From contig OX637800.1 in the NCBI GenBank assembly GCA_951802425.1, positions 1,860,001-1,924,000 on the forward strand: a stretch of 64,000 nucleotides of DNA, written 5' to 3'. The DNA is from Clavaria fumosa. Lineage: Eukaryota; Basidiomycota; Agaricomycetes; Agaricales; Clavariaceae. Position numbers and translations under genes: made by a program. Under the pieces are notes generated by a model that made no database searches, was not told the origin of the DNA, and saw only the letters and a list, made by a program, of their open reading frames with translations. Of the stretch, positions 55,219 to 64,000 are shown in pieces. How positions within the stretch are numbered: position 1 is the stretch's first letter; every line of letters starts with the position of its first letter.

Positions 55219-56937
55219 CACTCCCCCACCTATTCCTATAGGAGTCTGATCAGAATGATTGGACTCCTAGGAATCCTATAGGAATGAATCAAAGTCCTAA
55301 GAGTCTGATAGGAATGGATTGGAATCCTATAGGATTCTGATTGGAATGGGCCATCAGTGTTACAGTGACATTCTGATAAATTTCCAATGAATTTCCAATA
55401 AATTTCCAATAAATTTCCTACCCAAATTTCAAGTACAGGTACAACAGGTTGCAGTCAATGATGTAGATTCCTTGCAATAAACTATTGTAATTGCAATAGG
55501 TGGCCATTGCAAGAATGACTGTCAGCATATTGCAAGGCATTACAATACAGCCCTCTGTGAAAGCTGTGATCCTCCTATCTCAATGTGGCCCTTGCAATAA
55601 TAAATTACAATACATGTCCTTTCCCATGCCTGCCCCTGCCTATTGTAGATGCTCCTGCCAAATAGGAATGACTGAACAAACAAAGGCAAATAAAGAATGC
55701 TAAAAATAAAAACTTGAAATTGAGCAGCCCTGTGGCTGGTCCCTCAGGAACAGGTTACCAATCAGGCATAGCTGCTTTTGGTAAGCTGCTATGACCATGA
55801 GAAATTTTTTGCACAGCTTGCAAAATATGACTTTTTATACAGCAAAAAATCAGCAAAAATCAGGAGATTCCAAATCTGGACACCCCGCATTTGTATCTGC
55901 CTTGGTTCAGTGTCAATTTGCAAAATACACAGAAAATATTCATTTTTACACAATTCTGCAGTACTCTGGCTTGAAAATGGATAGTAGAGGATACACACAC
56001 TACCTGTGGACATATGGGAAGGGTGTGGATTAGTTTAACAACACACCCACCATCTCTGCCACCTCCCTGGAATCCATTACTAGGAATTAGGGTGTTATTG
56101 GCCTGGGAGTATGACCATTTGTCAGATTGCAAATTCCAGCCATCAGACTACATCTTATGACATCTAATACAACCATGCAAAAGACAATAATATTTAGTGC
56201 AGAACTACAGATTCCCCATGTCCATTTTCCCAAAGTCATGTCCTTGTCTCTGCCTTCATGTTAAACTGTCCTCCAAAAGACACATTCTGAGCTATCTTCC
56301 TAAGCACTTGGCCTAGCTTCACCAAACTGGTGTGTTGTTAAACTAATCCACACACTTCCCATATGTCCACAGGTAGTGTGTGTATCTTCTACTATCCATT
56401 TTCAAGCCAGAGTACTGCAGAATTGTGTAAAAATGAATATTTTCTGTGTATTTTGCAAATTGACACTGAACCAAAGCAGATACAAATGTGGGGTGTCCTG
56501 ATTTGGAATCTCCTGATTTTTGCTGATTTTTTGCTGTATAAAAAGTCATATTTTGCAAGCTGTGCAAAAAATTTCCCATGGTCATAGCAGCTTACCAAAA
56601 GCAGCTATGCCTGATTGGTAACCTGTTCCTGAGGGACCAGCCACAGGGCTGCTCAATTTCAAGTTTTTATTTTTAGCATTCTTTATTTGCCTTTGTTTGT
56701 CTGAGAAGTTTGGTATTCCAAATAAGTCTGATAGGAATCCTATGAAAGGAAATTCCTAGGAAATTCTGATGGTCTCACTAAATTCCTATCAGAATAAACT
56801 AGGAAAAAGAACATAGGAATGCTGATTTCATGCCAGTTTGGCTGGGATAATGTTCCTATCAGATTCCTAGGATTCCTATCAATTCCTAGGACTCCTATAG
56901 GACTCCTATCGGAATAGGTGGGGGAGTGTAAAGACCT
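55219..56937. mobile_element. Inverted-repeat element with CCTATAGGA-rich subterminal repeats
   Basis: The left end CACTCCCCCACCTATTCC is repeated inverted at the right end (GGAATAGGTGGGGGAGTG, about 56918-56937). Inside both ends lie clusters of palindromic words such as TCCTATAGGA, CCTAGGA and CTGATAGGAATCC (55235-55345 and 56725-56915), which look like transposase-binding subterminal repeats. The middle is occupied by the fold-back element at 55676-56700. It sits at the 5' edge of gypsy element B; the family is unknown. Confidence 0.65.
55676..56700. mobile_element. Fold-back element with two arms of about 370 bp
   Basis: Left arm 55676-56046 and right arm 56333-56700 are inverted copies with few mismatches (outer word ACAAACAAAGGCAAATAAAG; inner word TTAGTTTAACAACACACC). 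The spacer is about 290 bp. CTGA flanks both sides (55672-55675 and 56701-56704) as a likely 4-bp target duplication. The small frames seen in both arms are mirror images of each other and not genes. No transposase is present, so it would need one in trans. Confidence 0.85.
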
Positions 56938-57126
56938 TGAAACTTCCCACTTTCTTCCATTGTTTACTCCCACACAAGCTTTGCCACCCCGGTCACCACA
57001 TTACCACAGATCTTCGAAGAACCGCTTACACCACTCCCCCTCAAATCGAGCATCCTTCACTTCCCACCAGAAGCGCCTCAGAATTCACTGGACGAAGTTC
57101 AGCTATCACCCTACGCACCAATACAA

Positions 57127-58892
57127 ATGGCTAATCAACCAAGATATCCACTCCGTGGCGCTCACGGGGCCCCTGCCTTTGACGGAGTACCGACACATCT
57201 CAACCAGTACTTCGAGGACATTGACATTGTACTAACCGGCATTAATCCAGACGTTCCAGAGACCAATTTGATTCGGTACGCAAAGCATTACCTCAACACC
57301 GATACATGTCTTCTTTGGGAGACTCTCACACCTGACCTGCACCCGGAATGGATATGGGATACCTTCAAAGTGGCTGTCCAACACCTTTATCCAGGTTCCG
57401 ATGGCGGCCGTTTGTTTTCTGTCGCCGATTTGGACCGTTTCATATCAGACTCGGCCCAAAAAAGAGTTTACACACACACGGAACACAGAGAGTATTACCG
57501 GGACTTTCTTCGGATCACCTTGCATTTGATCAGCTCACAGCACATGTCTACAAATGATAGGAACCGGCTTTACATCCTCGGATTTGGGGATCATACAAGG
57601 TGCCGGATTGAGAGCCGGCTTGCTATTATACTACCGAATCACCATCCAGAGGATCCATACCCCATGAATGAGGTACATGCCACAGCCGAATTCCTACTTT
57701 CCTCAACGTCCCTGCACTCTGTGACAACTGATCAATTCTCCGGACCCATCCGATTCACATCTGCAACCCCTGGGAGGGAACCAAAACCAGTATTCAAGAA
57801 GGAAGAACTTGACATGTCCGCGGCCTTCGCAACATTTGCTTCTACAATGGCTCACCTGGAATCAATTTTATCAGCTCAGTCTCTCAAACCGGCAAAACAT
57901 TCCACCCCTTGGACCACGAATTCCCCTACAAATCGGACATGTAACTTCTGTTCAGAACTAGGTCATTTTGTTAGCACCTGTCTGAAAGCCCTTGAATACA
58001 TCAAGTCCAGTAAATGTATGCGGAACACCAAAGGCAGGATTTGCCTTCCTTCCGGATGATACTTGCCAGGTACTATTGTGGGGAACAATCTATCAGAGCA
58101 CTTTGATAAGTATTACGCCACTTACCAATCCCAGAATACGCAGCCGGCAACCACCACAGTATTTGAAGCACACCCAACCGGATCATCCAGTGATGCCCTG
58201 GAGATGGAAGACATAACAGACGAAGAAGATAACGAAGGAACTGTGTTGGAAAACATGGTTCGGACCTTCACAAACGATGTAGCAAAGAAAATCGACAAGG
58301 GCAAAAGGAAAGCGCCCGCACCCCGAAATAACAATCCACAGCCATCTAGGTTACCTCCCCTGCCCGCCGTTGTCATTATGCCAACTCAGGTTGCTCATCC
58401 ATCAAAGCTGGAAAGAATCGAACAACCTGACGTCCAGTATCATTACCAAGCTCCCATCGAGAATCTGGTAACCGTTCAACAAGTCTTTGATCACGCACTC
58501 GACATCCCGGTCCGTGTGACACCTTGTGAACTACCCGCCATTTCCAGAGATGTCCGCAAAAAGATGAAGGATATGGTTACTGCCCACCATGTTCCGGTCA
58601 CTGCTTCCGTTGTACAGGATACACTCTATACAAACATTACGGCCCTGGACACCTCTGATCTCGTTGTGGCAGTCGATGCTGCTCCGCTCCGCATCGTAGA
58701 AGGCATATTGGATGGTCAAATCACCGCGGAGTGCCTTCTCGACCAAGGAAGTTCAATTGTAGCAATGTGGCAAGACGTTTGGGAGAAACTCAGCAATCCG
58801 CTACACTCTGAACGCGTTATTCACATGGAATCCTCTCATGGCACCATCACTCCAATGCTTGGACTCATCAAGAATTTTCCTTTACAGATCGG
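57127..58892 (+). pseudogene. Gag and start of protease of gypsy element B
   Basis: Frame from MANQPRYPLRGAHGAPAFDG through LYILGFGDHTRC and the zinc knuckle CNFCSELGHFVSTC, with a single TGA at 58057 (CGA in element A). It then continues open through ENMVRTFTNDVAKK, ALDTSDLVVAVDAAPL and the protease motif CLLDQGSSIVAM to the insertion at 58893. Unlike copy A, gag is joined to the protease without a stop, which shows that the ancestral product was a Gag-Pro fusion. Confidence 0.85.
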
Positions 58893-60170
58893 TGTTGGGC
58901 TTGTGACAGCAAAACCCCTTTGGTGTGCAAGGGTAGAGCGAAGGGTCTGTTCTTTTTATAACGCTTGTTGGTACAGTTGTGGACAAGCAAACTCAACCAA
59001 TTTGGAACCCTAATTTGTGTGAATTTTCCTGAAATGGCAAATGTCTCTGGCTCAAATATTATTGTAGAATCATGCATTTCAGAAGCTATTCTGCCATTTG
59101 GTACGAGCCGATCATTCATACTTGCACTGGTTGGCTTGTTCTTGATGAAAATATCCCCAAAATTTTGGTGGTCCCAAAAAACTTGAGCTAAAAATAAGTG
59201 AAGTATGCCAATCGATGCCTTTTTACTAGCTGATTCTGAATCTGCAAGAAGTTTGAAAATTCCTTAAAAAATGAAGCAGAAATATGACAAATACATATTG
59301 CCTAATTAGGTCACATGGTCTGGCTTCCAGCTTCGCAGACTAACCTTTTGGTGGCAAGATCACTCGAGGTGTGCTAGAAACATCATAGAGAGCCACCTGA
59401 CTCTCTCGCATCACATCCCAGGTCCTGTGGGCCCTCCTGCTCCAAAAGAATTCTGAAAAATTCAGCCAAAATTTTGGCGGTCCAAAAAAAGCGTGGGAGA
59501 AAAACATTCAAGGTGGTTTTCGAGGTTTTCAGCCTCTGGGAATCCGAATCCAAAGTTGGCTAATCACTAAAAAAATTTCTCCATGAGATATAAAGGTTGT
59601 TGACTTTGGTTGTCCGCAACTGTAGTCGTGTCGGACTTGCCTCTCTATGTACTGGGAATACTCCTGTAAGAGTCTAAGCGTCTGGTAATAGGTCTGTGGA
59701 TTGGTTCTGAGTAGTTGGTCTTTTATCCAGGTTCTTGTGTACCATTGGTAGTACTTGAACCGATAAAGGTTCTGTTCGATCAATGGGTGACTGGTGAAAC
59801 TCTCAGGAGGGATGACTTGCAACCTTAGAGGTGGGAAGACGAATCCTTCCAGTGCGAAGTTCTCAGCAGTGACGTTTGCAGTCAGACTTAGTTGAACTCT
59901 CTCAAGTAAGTGTATAGACGAAAAGATCAAAGCTAGGGTACATGTGGGTTGGTCCCAGGTCTTATATACTCTAGCTATGGGCTGTACATGATGGAGGAGT
60001 CATTGATTAAATATCAGAATTGATGGCTGATCAGGAAAGCTGCGCATTTGCACTGGAATGCTGAGCTCGAGCAGTGCGGGTTTCTGTTAGGAAATCTTAT
60101 GATGATGATGTCATCAGTGATTGAGTGCAGGCCCTGCTTCGATGCATTATATCACGATCAGCTGTGTTGG

Positions 60171-60350
60171 GGATAAGATCGGAGGGTCTGATGATCTGTG
60201 ATCGAGCTGTTCTGAGTCATGATTGCTTGATCAATCATCATGACGTCGTGATCTTGTTCAGGATAAGATCGGAGGATCAGATGATCTGTGATCGAGCTGT
60301 TCTGAGTCATGATCATCTGATCAATCATCATGACATCATGATCGAGTGAA
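60171..60350. repeat. GATC-rich 90-bp tandem duplication
   Basis: Two 90-bp units beginning GGATAAGATCGGAGG (60171 and 60261). Each contains several GATC words and a near-palindromic TGATCAATCATCATGA. Located inside the 2.5-kb insertion. Confidence 0.85.
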
Positions 60351-60380
60351 ACTGATCCTTGGTCGGAGATATTCTTAGGG

Positions 60381-61254
60381 GTGATCGTGATCAAGATCAG
60401 TCTGTTATCGTTGCTGAATAAAAGGGGGTCCTCCTCCCTTTCGCCGTCTCTTCAGAGTCTGCCTGACATGTGCTTCCAAGGCCATCATCTTGTTGAGTTC
60501 TTCCACAGCTCCTCCCTCTTTGCCCCTCGTACTGGGGTCAAGCTTTCCTGCGATACCTTCCACTGGTGGGTTCAGCTTGTCCCTGCCGATGCGGACCTTT
60601 ACTGGGTCCTCGACCGTTGCTTCGCTTGTGGGGATCCTACCCACCTTGTCAAGGATTGTTCCTTGACCCAAGGTCCCTATCAACATATTTGTGACCTTCT
60701 CAAGGATCCTCATGGTGAGTTAGCCGAGTTGCTTCTCTCTGTCTCTGGTAAGTCTGATTCTTCTTAGGTCTGGACTGGGCCCCTCCCCGTCCTTCCTCGC
60801 CAGTTGCCTGGGCCACCACCCCTTGGGGTGATCAGGTTACTTGGTATCAAGGTGGGCAGGATTGGGCTGGGATCGGTTCTGGCCCTGTACTTCCCGCTTA
60901 CCGTCCTCAGGCCCAGATCTCCAGCCTCTGGGTGCCCCGTTGGTGGTGCCTCCTCCGTCGCCCTCCCTTCCTACCGTTGACCTCCCCCCCGCCTATTCCT
61001 CCCTCCCGCCTCCTGCTCTGGACGACGAAAGCCCTCTCAGTGCTGTGCAAGATCTGCGAGAGGCAGCCTTAGAGGCTGGGATTTGGGATGGTCAGTTCGC
61101 CTCTCATCCTTTGAGAGTTGCTCTTGGGTTCGTAGGCAAGTCTGATTTCTCAGACTCTTCTGATGAATCATGGGGTGAAGAGTCTTGGGGGTCTGAGTAT
61201 AGTATATCGGGCTCTTCCTTCGATGAAGAGGGGTCTTGGCTTTCTTTTGCGTAG
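60381..61254 (+). pseudogene. Gag-like remnant with CCHC knuckle in the 2.5-kb insertion
   Basis: A frame at 60381-60767 codes a segment ending in a zinc knuckle CFACGDPTHLVKDC (about 60621-60660). A second frame to 61254 is Pro-rich, then acidic (ALDDESPLSAVQDLREAALE, SDSSDESWGEESWGSEY). Together they look like the C-terminal part of a retroelement Gag. Whether they form one product was not resolved. No protease or RT follows. Confidence 0.5.
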
Positions 61255-61394
61255 ATAAGTATGACACTTATCTCATAGTAAAATATATGTCTGGGGTTTG
61301 GCCCCTTGTTCTTGGGTTTGCATGGCATTTCTTTAAGTTAGGAGATTGAAATTTGTTAGCTGGGTCGTACAGACGGCGCTTTCATGACAATCGG

Positions 61395-62860
61395 TCTGTG
61401 CACTTTCCATGTTCAAATGCAAGTGGTAGACATGCTACCCTGCGAGGTTCTCGTCAGATGACCATTTTTTATGCTAACTGGCTCGCAAACAATCAATCAT
61501 CCCCATGGGGCCCAGGACCTCATTCTAAACAATCCGAACACAGGAGAACGAATTATAGTGCCAACAAAAGAGTGAATCCTGGTTCGCAAAACATTGAAGA
61601 ATAAGAAACTGCATCCGGATTTTTGAAGGCTGGAGCCTCGAACATCTGCAAATCTATGGGCTCACCTCCAATCAACACAGACATGGAAACTATACCCAAA
61701 TACGAGACTCCAGCCATCTTTTCCACTTCTGTTCAGAATTCCTCATCATCTTCTTTTGTAAATCTAGCCCCTCTCAATCCCATTCCTTGTATCAGTGTCT
61801 CAGACATTTCTCTCAATTCTGTTGATTCCCCGGTTGCTATTGAATGTGAACCGACACATCCGAATATCGCATATGCCCTGTACAACAATACCTCTGAAAT
61901 GAATTTCCCATCTACGGACACCGTTTTGCCAGTTTACCTAGGAAAGAAATATAAGAAGGTAGTGAACTGTGTCAATCTGATCAAAGCAACAGTTCCCGAA
62001 GAATTCCAGATTGTCCGACGACAGCATCCAGACCCACTAGCCGATATACCGACACTTCCAACACACACCCCCAATTTCACCCCCGGTCTCTGATATACTC
62101 AAGACCGGAAACAAGCACATGATGCAAACCCCACTGGATTTTTATGGTCAGAGGAAGAAAAACTCGTTCACTATCTTATTAAAGCCCAGGAAGATGCCTT
62201 CGCTTGGATGGAGACCGAAAAAGGACGATTCGACACAAAATACTTCGATCCAATTATCATCCTGACAGTCAAACATGTTCCTTGGGTCTTCAAAAATATA
62301 CCGATTCCTCCCGGCATCTACAATGAAGTCCTGAAGGTTATCCGAGAAAAGATAGCGGCCGGAGTCTACAAAGAATCCAATTCTTCTTATCAGTCCCAGT
62401 GGTTTTGCGTATTAAAGAAAGATGGGAAGTCCCTCTGACTTGTACACAACCTCCAGCTGTTGAACAAAGTCACTATTGGCAATTCCGCGGTCCCCCCCAT
62501 AATGGAGGTTTTTGCGGAATCATTTGCTGGATGCGGATGCTATGGAACACTCGATTTATTTGTCTCCTTTGATCAACGGTCTCTCAACGAGCGAAGCCGA
62601 GACCTTACCACATTTCAAACCCCTCTCGGAGCCAAACGGCTCACTTGCATCCCCATGGGATACACGAACATGATGCAAATTATGCATGGAGACATCACGC
62701 ATATCTTGCAAGACAAAATTCCGCATGTAACCATCCCATTTGTAGACAATGTAGCAGTCAAGGGCCCGGAAACCCGATACGAGCTTCTGGACAGCACTTA
62801 TGAGACGATCCCAGAGAATCTGCAAATACGGTGGTTCATTTGGGAGCATTTGAATAACAT
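61395..62860 (+). pseudogene. Protease end and reverse transcriptase of element B
   Basis: Resumes after the insertion and carries the same linker and RT motifs as element A: SFVNLAPLNPIPCISVSD, PPGIYNEVLKVIREKI, SQWFCVLKKDGKSL, CYGTLDLFVSFDQRS and IPFVDNVAVKG. The catalytic pair reads DN instead of DD, so the polymerase would be dead even without stops. TGA codons at 62091 and 62436 correspond to CGA and CAA in element A. Cut at 62861 after EHLNNI by a type C LTR. Confidence 0.85.
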
Positions 62861-64000
62861 TGTCAGGACCCATCCATTTTTCCTCAACCTGACAACTCTA
62901 TCACCACCCATGGATCTCCCGACATTCCCCTACCACCTCGCGAACCCCCCTACACTCTTCCGAAACCCGCTACCAACTTCTGAACACCTGTCGGGCCTCC
63001 ATCATCTCCTCATGACACTCGCGACCATACTGCCATACTCGCATCACCTCCCGCCACCTCACCTTACGTGTACCCATCGTCGAACCTACTATTCGATGCT
63101 CAACACGCTCTTACACGACTCCTGCAGTGGCACATGACTTGCTGTATGGCACGCCGGCGCTACTCGCGTTACTCGCGTTACCGGCATTACTCACGTGACA
63201 CACCGCCCAAGGACCGCCCAAGGTCACCTGCCCCATCGGCGCCGTCCACGTGACCGCTCGCATGACCTCGCGACCTTAACGATGAAACGTGCCACCGGCG
63301 GCCAAGCTGTGTATCCTTTCAAATTACGTTCTCCCCTCTTCTTCTCAGTCATCTATAACTGCGTTAGCCTTGGACCAAGTACCTCTGCTCAGTCGTAGTT
63401 ACATATATGCTTATTTAGTTAGGTCGCAACCCATGACCAGTCATGTTCGCGACCTTACCTATGCTTAGTTTACCCCTCACAACCTTAGTAGAACACGCGC
63501 ACGGTCACTCTATGACTAGTTATACCCCATACTACTATAGTCTTGTCGCCTGACGCTCTCTGTACTTTCCCTTTCTCGTTATAATCTCTGTACATACGTA
63601 TATATAAGTCTCGCATGTACTTACTGTACTCCAGACTGATATTGACGCATTATTGGTTTAAGCTTGAGGCCCGACGCCTTCTGAGCTTCGAACCAAGTGC
63701 GATTGATAGTACTTGTCTCATTTGGTGACCAGATCACACCAAGACACGTTCTACCTCCTTTCTATTTCATCCTCCGCACTCGCGCGACTCGTTCCCCCGT
63801 CGGTTGGCAAAGTCATCGCCTTCAACCGACCTACTTATCAATATCATCGCAACCTCTCGCGACCTGCTCTATGTCGTCTATTTCCTTCATCTCATCTTTT
63901 TTCTCTTCTACGCTTCGTTGGTCGACTTACGTGTTTCTCCCATCTCGCCAATTTCTTTCCTTACGCTTCGTTGGTCGATCTCGCGACCCCCTCAGCGACC
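62861..64000 (+). repeat. Second type C LTR, partial (runs off the window)
   Basis: Starts TGTCAGGACCC inside the RT of element B and aligns with the LTR at 49696-51182 throughout, including GACTAGTTATACCCCATACT and the TATA box CGTATATAAGTC (about 63597-63608). It reaches the repeated GGTCGA...GCGACC tract at the window edge. Whether it is a solo LTR or the 5' end of a full element cannot be seen. Confidence 0.8.

Larger units (their letters stand above)
58893..61389. mobile_element. LTR-type insertion (2,497 bp) in element B, TG...CA ends and 5-bp duplication
   Basis: Begins TGTTGGGCTTGTGAC and ends TTTCATGACA, flanked by ATCGG at 58888-58892 and 61390-61394. Element A shows the empty site (CAGATTGGTCCATGCACTT). 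I found no pair of LTRs inside it and no pol, so it is either a very long solo LTR or a non-autonomous gag-only element. A minus-strand open stretch (59930-59529; FRFKYYQWYTRTW-like, exact reading RFKYYQWYTRTW) with a TATATAAG box near 59975 lacks an ATG and is left uncalled. Confidence 0.78.
56938..62860 (+). mobile_element. Ty3/gypsy retrotransposon B (second copy of element A)
   Basis: Collinear with element A from TGAAACTTC at 56938 to the end of the RT. It carries gag, protease and RT, with a 2.5-kb insertion in the protease region (58893-61389), and is cut at 62861 by a type C LTR. RNase H and integrase are not in the window. Lacks the hAT MITE and the chromovirus of element A. Confidence 0.88.

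Noticed and set aside
55778..56598. Pairs of similar 68-80-codon frames on opposite strands
   Set aside because: They are mirror images produced by the two arms of the fold-back element, not duplicated genes.
59529..59930. Minus-strand 133-codon frame in the 2.5-kb insertion
   Set aside because: Composition looks protein-like and a TATATAAG box lies upstream, but there is no ATG and no recognisable domain. Mentioned under the insertion, not called as a gene.
60171..60350. Possible CRISPR-like array
   Set aside because: Only two 90-bp units in direct contact without spacers; it is a simple tandem duplication in a eukaryotic retroelement.

Overview
The window comes from a basidiomycete, most likely an Agaricomycete. 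The reasons are short spliceosomal introns (about 40-140 bp, GT-AG) throughout the genes, a PriB-type zinc-cluster regulator, a NACHT-WD40 receptor gene, and nested Ty3/gypsy, Tad-like LINE, MULE and hAT elements. No tRNA, rRNA or CRISPR array was seen.

Layout. 0.2-3.8 kb: a NACHT-WD40 (NLR-type) gene with 13 nearly identical WD40 repeats. 4.3-9.8 kb: no intact gene, but a decayed DNA copy of part of the zinc-cluster gene lies at 5.4-5.8 kb. 9.8-16.0 kb: a 19-exon Zn2Cys6 transcription factor. 16.3-18.0 kb: two divergent paralogous two-exon genes for peptides of 51 and 52 residues with signal peptides. 18.4-19.4 kb (minus): the histone-fold DNA polymerase epsilon subunit Dpb4/POLE3, with a 7-nt microexon. 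19.6-21.9 kb (plus): two tightly packed genes, a 191-residue unknown and a 547-residue single-pass membrane protein, only 18 nt apart. 22.1-25.1 kb (minus): the ER enzyme GPI ethanolamine phosphate transferase 3 (GPI13/PIG-O).

Right of 25.2 kb the window is dominated by mobile DNA: a LINE 3' fragment with a hAT-type MITE in it; a decayed copy of a P-loop NTPase gene and then the better preserved gene (29.6-32.7 kb, minus); a MULE with TIRs and a mutated target duplication (32.8-35.7 kb); gypsy element A (38.2-49.7 kb), broken by a hAT MITE, a complete chromodomain gypsy element (42.2-47.9 kb) and the LTR of a third gypsy family C; a large orientation-switching minisatellite (52.9-55.1 kb); a nested inverted-repeat element (55.2-56.9 kb); gypsy element B (56.9-62.9 kb), itself broken by a 2.5 kb TG...CA insertion and a second C-type LTR that runs off the window.

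A common theme is CpG-directed mutation. Repeats and the NACHT-WD40 gene contain very few CpG sites, most in-frame stops in the elements are TGA, and paired copies read TGA in one and CGA or CAA in the other. The conserved single-copy gene island (about 4.3-25.3 kb) keeps its CpGs. Intron positions were read by hand from splice signals and frame continuity; they are models, not transcript data.
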